Positions 46,370-57,989 of a stretch of 64,000 bases of DNA are shown in pieces. The notes under the pieces are model-generated. The model was not told the DNA's origin. It made no database searches and worked only from the letters and a program-made list of their open reading frames with translations. The translations under genes were made by a program, and so were the position numbers. The stretch's first letter is position 1, and every line of letters starts with the position of its first letter. The DNA lies in contig RCSZ01000010.1 in NCBI GenBank assembly GCA_014898425.1, forward strand, positions 1 through 64,000. Direction: 5' to 3'. This DNA is from Botryotinia globosa (lineage: Eukaryota; Ascomycota; Leotiomycetes; Helotiales; Sclerotiniaceae).

Positions 46370-47824
46370 GGATAAAGATGTCAAAGAATAATTAAAAAGG
46401 ATTTTAAAGTTAATGGTTATACGACTTCAAATGTGATGTCAATCTGTTCTTCAAAGTACGCTATGTCTTTATCAACTGAAGATATGATGAAGTTATTAGG
46501 AATTCGAACTCAGTATGAACGCGGTGCTTTTGTATTATTTCTATGCTGATCAAGAACCGTTCCCAGGAATCCTAGTACTGTCACCATATAACCGCGACAT
46601 AATCAACGACCGCCCAAAGGGGCTTGCACACATTGTCTGCATTGCTCGATACAGCAATAAATTGGTTCGCGGTGTTACTTCTGTCACGCGTTGGTTCATT
46701 ATCTATGTTTGCTACATGTAACGCGTCGAAAAACTACCGTATATGCTTTTGGCTGTATTGCAACTACTCATACGGTCGATGCTTTATAATCATTGGCATA
46801 TTGTTACGCCATCAAAATGATTGTTTACGGAAACATTAAGTGAATGTGCTGATGCTACTGAATGAAAGGGTGGGCAAGGTTTAGCCTTAGGCTATAGAAC
46901 CAGTTGTTGCGTTGATTGAGCTTTTTCTGATGTTTCTAGTTGTCTGACAATCTATTCATTATTTCCTTAAAATATCTCTTTGGACCTTACATATAACGCC
47001 ATGAGAATTCTTCTTTGAAAGGTTATGCTTTGCCATATATATATCAAAGACCTCCATAGTTCTCCGTGTTGTGTATCCTTTCGACACGAAGAACTTTGTG
47101 ACGAACCTACGAAAGTTCACAACTCTTCACTTCTCAAGAAATGGGAACCTCATTCCAAGTCAATAGTCATTTGAGACATATTTTCAGATAGATTTTCACG
47201 ATTCTCACAATTTTCAGGTTCACTTAAAGGACAGATATCGATGGAAATTTATACAGGTAATCAAGCTGCGAAATGGTTACCCGCAGGGCAAATAATAGCC
47301 TCGACAGATAATCTACGGACAGTCTATCGGCGAGGCGCGTGACTTACCTTGAGACTTTCAACTAGTACATAGATAGATTATAGGGCTTGTATAATTTTAA
47401 TGGAGATCTCTGACGCCACTTCAAGCCTGGTCAACACGTCTAATCGCTTAAAATTTGATAGAAATATATGTGATGCTACGAAGCTACTCAGGTGACTTTA
47501 GAACGAACTTTTAAATCATTATCGTTGCAGCAAAGAAGATGACGGAATAGGCTAAAAAACATTTGGAAAATCTCGAAACTTCAACGAAAGAATTGGTATG
47601 TATAGTCTATTTACCGAGGTAATTTGCATATTAGGATTGGTATGCGCGTCTGTTTCAAGACCCTCTCTCATTAAGCTTATTCGCTCTCTTCATATTCGGC
47701 TCAGATAGGTAAGTACCTAGGTAGTATTGATGATATTTTTTGTGAGCTTATGAGGTTTGAGAAGACTCAAGACAATTTTAAAATAAATATGACTAATTAT
47801 TGGAATATCATTCCGTACAATATT
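46370..47824. other. intergenic between family members
   Basis: Promoter of the 46369 gene and 3' end of the 49480 gene. No repeats linking the two could be seen. Confidence 0.4.
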
Positions 47825-49480
47825 TTAATATGTAGACTTCGCGAATCTTCTCTCTCTATTCTCATAGGATCTCGTTTCCTCTTCCTTTCTTCGTGCCTCT
47901 TGAAAGGCTGCAAAGTCCTTGTGTCTGTCGGGTCGAAGCTTGAAGTCTCGAGGAATTTTTCGACCAGTAAAGTTCTTCCTCTCTTCTTCTCTGGCCTTCT
48001 GACGGTATCTATTCTCAGTTAGTAATAATATCTAATAAATTCTCTGGGATACTTACGCATTAAGTAAACTAATCATTCTTGTGGGCAACAAGATTGATTT
48101 TAGCCCAGCCTGCTGCGAGAATTTCATTCTTTCGGGGAAAAATGCTTTATGGGGATGTTTATCATAGTCAGGATCTATGGCCTTCATCTCTTCCAATGAC
48201 ACATTTACCCTAGACATACAATATGAAGGTTGCTCGACTCGTGGCTGAGAAATGTTCTTGGTTTTGGCGAGTTTTTTTCTCTTGGTGGTGGTGTGAGAAT
48301 CCCGATTGATCTCATCCATTTCAAATCTGCCACCCTGATCCGAGAGGTCCTCAGCAACATTCATACCACTGGCTTTTATCGTCTTAGTCTTGTCGCCAGG
48401 GGTTCGGGTTCGCTTTCGAGGGATGTAGCTGCAATGCCTGTCTGAATGTGGATAATCTTGGATTTGAGTGTGAATTTGGGGAAACTGTGAAGGCCTCATG
48501 GACTCTGAAATTCGATCAGTGGGGTTAGGCATTCCATATTGACTGGAAAATTGCTCAAGTCCAGTTGAATTATGTGTAGCTAATAGCCCGTTTCCGATAA
48601 TATTCTCTTGGTTGCTTCCTGATAAACCTGCCATCCGAACATCGATAAAGTTTCTGTCCCATGTGTCATAAGAGCCTTGTACCAAGTCGGCATTGACTTT
48701 ATAATGATATGAGCTATTCTTATCACCCAAGATAAGTGGTTGCCCTTCATTATTGAGGGGCAAAGTTGTTTGAACTCGTAATGACACATCAATACCACCT
48801 CCTGTTTCAGGAATGATACCCCAGAGACGCTTCGTCTCTTCTGGACTTACAACTTCATACTCGCAGTCATCATCCTCTGTGAACTCAAACGCCGGCATAC
48901 TTTGCAAGTTTAGAAGATCAGTTCCATTTTGGAAGCCTTGGTTTTGGCCATCTGCATGCTGCGGTGTTGGCGGTTGATCGCCCAGTCTTGAAATATCAAA
49001 AGAAGTGTCTAGCTCTATATTTTGACAATCAGCTGGAGTCCCTGACTAGAATAAAAAAAGAGAATACTTACCATCAAGTTTTTTAAGACATCCTCCCTTT
49101 CCATCGTCGTATGTATCGTTAAATCTATCGAGAGCAGTCTCTTGGGTATGGTGTCCTTCGACTTGACGCTCTTGGGTTCGAGAATTTTGCATTTTATCGA
49201 TTCCAAATGACATGGATCTATATTTTGATGGGTCTGTGGATTTTTACAGTTAGTTGGAGGATTGTTTTACTATGTTTAAAATTCGCTTACCATCATTTTT
49301 AAAGGTTGTGTCGAGGGAGTTTCGGATTGGTAGCCTTCTTTGAGCACCATCGATATTAGATGCTGGGTCATATCGACTTCTTACCATAATGTGGACGTTA
49401 AAATTGTATTGATTGATTGGCGAATTTATGCCGGATTCATAGAACCCATTTCGGCTCGTCGTGTTGATGTTGGTGTTCAT
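47825..49480 (-). CDS. second member of the three-gene family, 497 aa
   Basis: Four exons: 49480-49291, 49233-49072, 49014-48057 and 48008-47825, totalling 1494 bases with all junctions GT..AG. I start at the ATG 49480 (MNTNINTTSR); an in-frame ATG at 49522 is possible. The protein is mostly polar and probably disordered, with basic patches (PRKRTRTPGDKTKT, TTKRKKLAKTK) that could direct it to the nucleus. The family block begins SRVNVSLEEMKAIDPDYDKHP (near residue 385) and runs to LLNA, where a phase-2 intron falls exactly as in its two paralogues. The final exon is Arg/Glu-rich helix. Function unknown. Confidence 0.78.
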
Positions 49481-50412
49481 CTTGTTTGACTGGTGGTTTC
49501 GTGGAGAAATTCCCAAGCACTTCATAAGTCTTTTAATGAAGTTTATTATACACGTCCTGAATAAAGGTAAGTTGTGCTCTAGAAGATAGATGACGTGCAT
49601 TTAAATCATTTGGTACTGTGAATGAAATATGTGAATGAATAGAGCAGCCGTCTAGACGCGCTAGCGCCTGCGCTACTTAAGCGAGATACTAATACCTGGT
49701 ACGGCACCTAGTATATGCTTCTACCATATCTATGTATGTCAAATAGACAATAATACGGTCCGCACCGTGTAAATTTTTAGCTATTTGCTTGGTCAGTATT
49801 GAATAATTCTAGTGAATTTTTGCTTTTGAATCTTAGAATTCTCCGCGAGCTAGGCTGTTCTAATCCGAGTCATTGAATGATTTTGGTATTTGAAATATCT
49901 TATCTGTAATCTGTGATTAGTGTATCTGTTCCAGCCTCTCTGCTCTACTTCCTCGTGAAGCCTCCATTCTCTGTCGTGGATGTATTCCATAGATAACTGC
50001 TACCAACTCACACAAAAGACACTAGCGAAACTCAAAAAGCCATAGGATTGGAAAAAAAGGCTAGAAAAAGATGATAATTATTGTAAGACCATTGGAAAAT
50101 ATTAATTTTGTGCAAATACGTCACTTACTTCGTATTCTCTACTCCTACATTCATTCACTTGAATTTAGACAGAATCTTCAATCTATACTAGTGTCAGGTG
50201 AAAAGAAGCTTGGAAATTTTATTACCATTGATTTTATCTTTATAGAGAACTGGTATGATATCCTGCGAATACACATGAGATGATATCCATAATTTGACCA
50301 CAGAGCTGTGGCCTTTTTCTGCTCTAAGAGCTTGTTCGGATCAATTTTCATTTTATTTGATGAACTATCTAATAATAATAAAATGATAAGGATAGTTGAA
50401 ATATTGAAGTTA
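49481..50412. other. intergenic, 5' side of the second family member
   Basis: Nothing coding. A GC-rich palindrome-like patch (around 49650-49672) stands out in otherwise AT-rich DNA but could not be assigned. Confidence 0.35.
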
Positions 50413-50417
50413 ATTTA
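50413..50417. repeat. left target site duplication of the solo LTR
   Basis: ATTTA directly before TGTTGG, repeated at 50882-50886 directly after the element's terminal TACA. The word is AT-rich and could match by chance, but position and LTR-typical ends support it. Confidence 0.75.
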
Positions 50418-50881
50418 TGTTGGTTCGAGAAGGATACGGAAGACGTAGCACCCACGTATTGTAGGTCCTGTATGTCTAATTGTATTCTATCTAAAGAGCT
50501 AGCTATATAGGAAAGTAGTAGGCCTTATATAGGCACTACTGAAAGAGCTAGTCTCTTTCCCATTCCCTTAATTCCCTTTGATACAGTAGTCATTGTATTG
50601 AAGTCATTCCTTGGAAGTGAATACTCTTGTTCATACTGTGAGCGAATCTTTGTGCTGGTCACGTGGTCCACTTCTGTAGCTAGTATTTATAGCCCTTTTC
50701 CTTGTAGTTTAGAAAGAGCAGTCAGTTCCCACCCACCAAACTTCTAGTACGTCTTGTGAAGCGCTATGTAGAGCCTCCCCCTCCTCTCCCCTGTCTGAGG
50801 CGACACGTTACGGTGACTTTCCTGTGGTATATGCGAAGGACTACTCTATGACCCTACCACCTTCTACTCTTTTACAATACA
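50418..50881 (+). mobile_element. solo LTR, 464 bp
   Basis: Begins TGTTGGTTCGAG and ends CAATACA, giving the TG..CA ends of retrotransposon LTRs, and is bracketed by a 5-bp direct repeat ATTTA, the duplication size made by LTR-retrotransposon integrase. It encodes nothing. A TATA-like TATTTATAG near 50684 followed by pyrimidine-rich sequence looks like an LTR promoter and gives the plus orientation. No internal retroelement genes and no second LTR lie nearby, so it is probably the product of LTR-LTR recombination. Copia or Gypsy type cannot be told from the LTR alone. Confidence 0.75.
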
Positions 50882-50886
50882 ATTTA
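50882..50886. repeat. right target site duplication of the solo LTR
   Basis: Second copy of ATTTA. Confidence 0.75.
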
Positions 50887-51209
50887 TATTGAATATAGTT
50901 GATTTAGATTGATATATTTAAAATAATATTAAAATTGATAAAATTGAATTAGAAATAAAAAAGATGTTATATCTTTTCATATGTATTTGTTTTACAACAT
51001 TTCAAAAAGTATTATTAATTATAATATAAGAAAAGTTGAGAAAAGTTGAGATATTTATTATTTTAACATTATTAAATCTAATATTTAAAAAAATTAATCC
51101 CAATGAGCTCTAAATGTTAGTTCTCGTTTATATTATTAGCCAATTTCAAGGTAAACATAATGACAGGAAAAAAAGACTTTCTAGAATATACATTTATCGA
51201 CTACTTATA
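50887..51209. other. extremely AT-rich spacer
   Basis: Long A/T runs between the solo LTR and the next inverted-repeat element. No coding signal; could be an old degenerated element. Confidence 0.4.
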
Positions 51210-51623
51210 CTTGACGGACCTCATTTTCATACTAAAACACATATATTTTACTTCAACATATTGATAGAAAATATAGAATTTATTATAAATTCTTCTTAAA
51301 ATATAAAAGACTTTTATTATAAAAATATATAAATGAAACTTTTATATTTCAAAAGAATTTTTAGATTGAATAATATAGAATTGAAAAAAATATATGAATT
51401 TTTGGGGGATTTTAATAGTAAAATAGATCTAAAATATGATTAATCAACTTTCAAGCTTCATAATTTAAAATAAAAAAACAAATAAAAATAAATTCTAAAT
51501 TTTCTTTTTTTTTAGATTCTAAATAAAATGTCAATAAAGTTTATAGATTACTTTATTATTATTTAAATCAATTATCGATTATTCAAATAGATATGTTTTA
51601 GTGTAAAAGTAGGGTCCGTCAAG
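51210..51623. mobile_element. TA-flanked MITE-like element, 414 bp
   Basis: The left end CTTGACGGACC (51210-51220) is exactly inverted at the right end GGTCCGTCAAG (51613-51623). Similarity continues inward for about 40 bases (left ..TTTTCATACTAAAACA.., right complement ..TTTTACACTAAAACA..). Both ends abut TA (51208-51209 and 51624-51625), the target duplication of Tc1/mariner/pogo elements. A further CGACT outside both ends (51199, 51634) leaves the true boundary slightly uncertain. The interior is AT-rich and non-coding, so it would depend on a transposase elsewhere. Confidence 0.65.
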
Positions 51624-51625
51624 TA

Positions 51626-52187
51626 TGAGTCGCCTAGTACCGTAAACCAAGTAAGTAAAGGATATGAATTTTCTAAAGAATGGCTTTCAAAGGAAGGCGG
51701 TCACAGTCAAGGTGTTATGAACCAAAGAACTAAGGGGTAGCAAAGCTCTGAACACATGGTTTTGAATTAATTGGGTTATATGGGAAGATCGCGAGCTCAA
51801 ATCCTATTTTGTCAATTCATCTATATCATTGGCAAAGACAGAAAATACATGGAAGCTTATATTAAGATATGAATTAGACAATATTTTTTGAGGTGTCTTG
51901 GAAGTATTTGAGCAGGTAATCTTCTTTTCTTCGCTTATTTTCATCCAGTAATTGTTAAAGCTATATAAGAATAGCCTTTACAGACACCATTTATTCCTCC
52001 GTATTTCTTTCGGGATCGCATCTTCTGACATGTGGCTTCTCGATTTCCTTCAGAGATTTGGCATAATTTGTGCTCTGCACATTGGCTTTCTGGATGTAAA
52101 ACCAGAGTTGTTTCTAGAAAATCTTCAAGACTGGATTTGAGATTCTACGAGTCATCGTCTTCGAACTTCTCAGGAACTATAATGTGA
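51626..52187. other. intergenic, nothing recognised
   Basis: Downstream side of the third family member; no coding signal. Confidence 0.35.
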
Positions 52188-53350
52188 TCACTGCACAGAA
52201 TCACCCTCTAGTTCAGGATTATAGTTGGAACGATCGGCCTTTCGTCTCATCCGATTTGTCCATGAATCAGAAGCATCTCCCATTTGCTTTCTTCTGAACC
52301 ATTCGTCGCGGCATTCCTGAAGTCTACCTTTTGGAAAGTAAAGCTTAGGTACGAATTTCTGAACGTATGTTCCAGGGGCGTGGCACATCATACGCTCATT
52401 TTCCTCATTTTCGGCATTCCGACGGTGTCTAGAGATTGGTTAGTGACGGATTTTTGGGAAAGAGCAATGACACACAGTGGTAAAGATATCATAAAGGGTA
52501 CTCACTCATTCAATAACTCTACTTGATCCCAGTCTATCTGAAAAGACTTCATTCCATTCTTGGCTTTCGTCATATCTTGAAATGCCAATCGAGGATTCTT
52601 CTCATAATCAGGATCTATGTGCTTCATTTCTTGTTCAGTCATCCAAACACGTGGATAAGAGGATTCAGTACGTGATGTCCAAGGTTTGCGCTTTCTCTGA
52701 GTTGTTTTCGTATCCTTCGACTTTCTGGTCTCTGAAGCATCGCTTTCTGAACTATTCGTTTGAGCATCTACATTCTGGGTTTCAATTTGCGTGTTTTTCA
52801 TGTTTCTGTCGGTCAACTCCTGGCTCTTGTAGTTTTGATCTCCCACCATGGTGTTGAGGTTGTTATTTAAGTTATTGGCCGGGATATATTGACCAGCTGC
52901 TGAACTGGATGGAGCAATTGATGCTTCGAGATTTGTCTGTTGGACTAAATCCGGAGTATCCATTCTGCTCAAGTTATTGTCGACATAATAAGGCTCTACA
53001 GATGCTACTTTGCTGTTAGTTCAAACATCTAGTTTCTCGGAGCAGAAGTTACACTTACCATTTGATTTTGGTACTTCTGGATACGATTCTCTCAGAATTG
53101 TTCCATTAGACAATGAATGGTTATAGCCCTCATCCAGCTGGTCATTCTGGTTAGGGATTTGGGGTGAAGGATCGATCCACCTTGAATGCTGGCTGTCATA
53201 TACCACATGACTCGGATTAACATAATTGCTGGGCTGAAATTGTGTCAATGGATGAAGATATACCTGCTCCAGAAGTTTTCTATTGTCATGAAGTTGTTGC
53301 TCTGATGTGATGTTACCATCCATTTGTTGTCCATAGTTTGTGTACTTCAT
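52188..53350 (-). CDS. third member of the three-gene family, 344 aa
   Basis: Three exons: 53350-53059, 53007-52506 and 52428-52188 (1035 bases). Introns use donors GTAAGT and GTGAGT. The N-terminal 190 residues are Gln/Asn/Ser-rich and probably disordered. The family block is the clearest of the three: PRVWMTEQEMKHIDPDYEKN (near residue 216), continuing to VELLNE, where the phase-2 intron lies at the same place as in the genes at 43803 and 47825. The last exon has a polar helix and an Arg/Lys-rich segment (NRMRRKADRSNY). TQRKRKPWTSR just before the block may be a nuclear localisation signal. Function unknown. Confidence 0.78.
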
Positions 53351-55212
53351 TTTCCTATTTTGGAGATGAGGGCGGAGGAGAATGTTTCGAGGTAAAAACG
53401 GTGAAATTTATGATTTTGTGCGATGATTAATTTGAAAGTATCAAGACCTTCTTGACAACCGATGCAGAAAGTTGTTTTCGAACGTGAAAGATAGTAACAT
53501 CGATCTATGTCTGAACGAAGCCTTATATGTCAATGCAGATAATACCTCTACGGTTTATGCTATCAAATACACTCACACTACGGTAGATATCCATAAATTA
53601 TGTAAACCATGATTCTATGGTAGCAACGATACAGTACAGCGCCGTAGCATAATCGGTGCGCGAATCAGAAGAACATTTTCAGATGTAGAGAGATGTGTAC
53701 GACCCTATAGTACGAGCTCAAGGTACTTCAACCAGCTACAGTGGCATGGAACTATGTTTTTCAAGTCTTCCAGCCAATTGGAATGTCGCAAAGATCAAAA
53801 TATTGGTCAAATCATGACTACCTACAATTAATATTGAGATGACTTTACCTCATTGCCATACAAGATATATTGTTCCTGTCACTCAAGTTCGGTTTTCGAC
53901 TACTTTAAGTGCTTTCAATATGTTTTTCTATTGGTCTCATTTCTATGAGGGCTTAGAACTTAGCGAAATGCTCTAGTTTCTATAATGCTTAAATATGATG
54001 TTTAACAAGTTGACAGAGCGAACCATAGCTTGAAAGTAGTTGATGATCTCTCCCTCCGAAGGAAAAGAAGTATAACAATAATCCGAGTTGTAAAAGCATG
54101 TAGTATTACTTTCTTGTAGCTGCTCTGGCGAGTCGAAGTTCATCATGTCATGCAGTAAATCTCGAGCTAGCTTGCTGATTTCACGAATGAAACCTTTGAA
54201 ATACATCCAAATGCCCAAAGAGACACGATGCCTCGATCAGAACAGTATTCTTGGGTGAAGCCAGCTCGTTCCGACTTTTATTAGTGTAAAAGTTGTACCG
54301 AATAATCTTTTATTCGGTAAGCAACTCTCTTTGTGTTCATCCGATTGGTCCAGTATGTATCTTAGCGAGTTTTCTGATAATAATCAATTTACCTTGCCAG
54401 CACCCATTTATGTGAAGAGTGAGTTGGAGTACGGATTCTGATTCGGAAAAATGACACGAATTTATAGACTTCTCATCGAAGTGATTATTGTTTTTGCTTC
54501 ACAAAATTACGCTGATGGCGTGGAAGGCGAGATTGAATGCTTTTAGTCTATAACTCAAAGTTAATAATCTCAACCCAACCCAAAGCCTCTGAAACATTTA
54601 TAATTCAGCATATAGAAGCCCTTATTCTTTCAGTCCGTACCTTTAGACTTTATCGTGAGTTAATTCCTCGTCTCTAGACCATGTACTTCGGAATCCTAGT
54701 TACGATTAGATATAGAATAAACCAAAGTTAGATACTTCAAATAAAAAGACTGATCACAATTTTAGTGACTAGTTCTGCAAATGCTTTGGGCGGGAAGCCC
54801 CCTAACAATAAGTAACAAACTCTTTAGATGAACCCGCATTTCGCTACCGTAAGAATTTCTCGATCGTGATTGGCCACTTCTAGAACGCCGCGTGATTGGC
54901 TAGTAAGATTCTCCTCTTCACAAAATTTGACACAGGACAGAGAAGAGGCTTCAACGAACTCGAAGCGTTTTTGCCAAAATTAATTTCGCTCAAGGCCTAA
55001 ATTTCTGCAAGCCAGGGTTGTCGACCCTCGAGTGAAGAGAAAAGTATTGCGCGATGTGATTAGTGGATCAGTCCAGAAGGATGGGGGTAGGCATCAGCTT
55101 ATCTTTCGATTCCTGCAACGAACCTCAACAACACTTTTCATATCACACCTGATCATTCAATACCATACCTGAATCGCGTTGAATATTATCGTTGCCTCAA
55201 ATTCGGCCCGAA
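53351..55212. other. intergenic, nothing firm
   Basis: One 81-codon minus-strand frame (53973-54218) has a coding-like look but no domain and no neighbouring exons. The rest appears empty. Confidence 0.35.
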
Positions 55213-55962
55213 ATGGCATCACCAAACTCGAAGCCAATCCTTTCACTAACAAAAACTCAAGATGCTCGTGAACTTGCTGCTATCACTACAAGGGCCTTTG
55301 AAGTAAGCGATACTATATATCTGATTATATGGGGGGACACCGAACCTGGGGCTCATGATACTGCTCTGATATTGTTGTATAACCCTATGCAGAGCGAAAC
55401 TATAGCTACATGGAAGGTAGAGATTGATGGGAAGATCGTGGGTTATGCTCGGTGGTCTTTGCCTAAAACTTCCGAAGTCACAGAAGTAGATATGGGCGAG
55501 AAAAATGAAAAAGATGATGAAAGCGCCATGGCACAAGACAAGAAGAAGGTAGAGGAGAGATGAAAGACACCTGCTGGTATGAACTTCGATCTATTCATGC
55601 AAAAGGTGAAGAGTACAGTTGAGTATAAAAAACGTGTAAAACCTTGATTTCTTTTGACATTTACACATTTCCAAGTTTTAGCGTACACTGAATACCGCCT
55701 AGTTCTTTATCTCTGTTTTGTCGATCCAGCATACCACAAACAAGGAACAGGAAATATGCTGCTACAATGGGGACTGAGTATTGCAGATAACAAATGCAGC
55801 AAAATATGTTTGGTTAGCACCCCGCAAGCTCGATCTTTTTATGAGAAGAGTGGATGGCTTGTAAAGGAGAGCCTGGAGATTAATTTAGAAGCAAATGGGA
55901 GAAGCGAGATCTATCGACGAAGTTGGATGATCAGGGAAGCTCGAGTCGAAGAAGGCCTGTAG
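55213..55962 (+). pseudogene. GNAT-family N-acetyltransferase gene with an in-frame stop
   Basis: GCN5-related acetyltransferase. From the ATG at 55213 (MASPNSKPILS) the frame covers the N-terminal GNAT part (ITTRAFEVSD, KVEIDGKIVGYARW), then meets a TGA at 55561-55563, a likely former CGA. The same frame goes on with coding-like sequence (TPAGMNFDLFMQKVK) to about 55637. A GTGTAA..TTTTAG intron (about 55638-55681) then joins to YTEYRLVLYLCFVDPAYHKQGTGNMLLQWGL, which contains the acetyl-CoA-binding Q/R-x-x-G-x-G/A loop as HKQGTGNML, and to FYEKSGW near the end. So the CoA-binding half is intact but unreachable without reading through the stop. Substrate unknown. A sequencing error could also explain a single stop. 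Confidence 0.7.
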
Positions 55963-56585
55963 GTCTGCGATTCTGGAACTTTGAACATCTGGGCTAGCCA
56001 TATATTCCATAACAAAATACACTTGTTGATAAAGTATTTCAAGCTTGAAGATATTGCAGGTCATCATGTCGGACTATCTGCTACATCCATTAAGCAAGGA
56101 TAGTTCCAATAATGGCAGATACGAAAACCTAAAACTTATTTCATCATCAATTTATATATCACATACATCCGCCAACTAAGTAGACATAGTCATCCGAAAC
56201 CAAGTATCTGGGAAGTATGTCCTAGCTGCCAAAATCTTACCAATTTATCCATCAAGTATTGAGAGAGCAAAGCTAGTACGTTACAATTATTTCACTAGGG
56301 TATGATTGCTAATCTAGTGCAGGTGGACTTTCGACAGAGTTGGGGGCAATATCACGGGGCCTCAATTTGCGGAGAAATTTGACTAGACATCGAGATATGA
56401 TGGATTAATCTGGTGCAAACCCTGGTTTGAATTAAACGAATATTTGAGTGTTCTACTCAGAATTGAAGCAAGAGATTGGTGAATTAAACAACCACGTGTG
56501 TAAAAGGCTTTAACCCTCAAATCCGTTCGAATCCATGACCTTGTCTAGACATCCACTTTGAACTCCAAAAAAATCTACAGAAGAC
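55963..56585. other. intergenic between convergent genes
   Basis: 3' flanks only; nothing recognised. Confidence 0.4.
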
Positions 56586-57989
56586 TTAATAAACTTTTTC
56601 CTTTATCAGTCTCTCGAGCTTTCCACAGTGATTCAACCCTTTCAGAGGTCCCCTAATATCTCGTTTCCAAATACATTTATGAACCTCCCAAATTTCCATA
56701 GGACGATTTGGATGACCTGGATATATTGACTCGAAATTATGATAAAAGGCCAGTTCTTTGAGTCCCTTCTCTATCGCATCAATATAACATATCGTTGATG
56801 AAAGTTCTTGAATTCCACTCCTCTCGTCCAGATTTTCATTGATGAGTTCTGAAACCTTTTCCGAAATGTCGACTAGCGCTTGCTGGAATTGGTGAACTGA
56901 GTTGGGTATCTCCACTTCACGCACGTTTTCACCGGCCGCAAATTCGTTGTCGAGCCAATAGGTCATATAACCGATTGTATCATTACTATGGCCCTTTTCA
57001 GATTTGTCGCTTGAGCGTTGTATAAATGAAAGTATTCTTTGGATCTCTGAGCGAGGTATGAAGTCAGGATTTGTTAGATTTCGGTCTGTCAAGACTTTGT
57101 AAATGCCAAACTCTACTGTAAATCGTAGCGCTCGACTGGCATCGTTGGCCGCCTCAAGTTCGGGCAAAAAAGATTGACCTGTCTCGATAACTTTACGTAG
57201 TCCCACGGATTTTCCAAGATACAAGTTTGACCGGGGCAACATGTATCCTTCCCTTAATCCTATCAGATATTCAATGAATAGTTTTCTGATCACTTTTGAT
57301 CTGATTGGCTCCTTGGACAAAGATCCCCAATAGGAAGGATTCCTTATCCATATTCTGAAATTGGATGTTCTAACGGGCGTAACATCAGAAATGAGTTCGG
57401 TCAAATCCTCTATCACTGCATTTGTGAGTATCATTGCGTCCTCCGCGTGTCGACGAACCAGATCATAATATACCATATATTCATGATATATCTTGTCAGC
57501 GTCAGCCTGTACATCCTCAAACAATTTTGGAAATTGGCGCCCTTGCGGGTAGTTGGGCATCTCGTTGATGAATCTGTTGAAAGTTAAAAGCGTGTTGCCT
57601 GGAAATGTGTCAAATCGTCCTCGAAATATGTCTCCTTCCTTTCTGGTAGCATTGTAGGTGATATCCTTATATAATAATGGAATTTCAGATACATTGCTTG
57701 GAGTGATGAGTTTAGCATTATAAGCACTTCTAGTTGGTCTTCCGTGATGGTGTTGCTGGCCTATATTGGGTATCATGTATCCCCAGGCCAAGAACAAAAT
57801 CAACAGAGAGATTCCCAGCCACATTGTTTGAGTTACTTGGTAGTCTGCAAGCCATGAGCCATGGTCTTCAAGAGGAGCTTTGTATGTGTCGTCATCTGAG
57901 TAAGAATCAGAATCAGAGTCACTTGCACCTGTGCTCGGGGTACGTTCCCTGCGCTTGATCGAGGAACCTCGAGGATCTCTGGTTGGCAT
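56586..57989 (-). CDS. single-pass membrane protein of unknown function, 467 aa
   Basis: Single-exon gene. The N-terminal 50 residues are polar with a basic start and an acidic Ser/Asp tract (SDSDSDSYSDDDTY). One hydrophobic segment follows (about residues 56-73, MWLGISLLILFLAWGYM), so the remaining 390 residues probably face the lumen or outside (type II topology, inferred). That part has several potential N-glycosylation sites (NVS, NAT, NLT, NDT) and regular amphipathic helices. No enzyme motif. Many ascomycetes carry uncharacterised proteins of this layout. Confidence 0.72.
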   Translation of the reverse strand: MPTRDPRGSSIKRRERTPSTGASDSDSDSYSDDDTYKAPLEDHGSWLADYQVTQTMWLGISLLILFLAWGYMIPNIGQQHHHGRPTRSAYNAKLITPSNVSEIPLLYKDITYNATRKEGDIFRGRFDTFPGNTLLTFNRFINEMPNYPQGRQFPKLFEDVQADADKIYHEYMVYYDLVRRHAEDAMILTNAVIEDLTELISDVTPVRTSNFRIWIRNPSYWGSLSKEPIRSKVIRKLFIEYLIGLREGYMLPRSNLYLGKSVGLRKVIETGQSFLPELEAANDASRALRFTVEFGIYKVLTDRNLTNPDFIPRSEIQRILSFIQRSSDKSEKGHSNDTIGYMTYWLDNEFAAGENVREVEIPNSVHQFQQALVDISEKVSELINENLDERSGIQELSSTICYIDAIEKGLKELAFYHNFESIYPGHPNRPMEIWEVHKCIWKRDIRGPLKGLNHCGKLERLIKEKVY

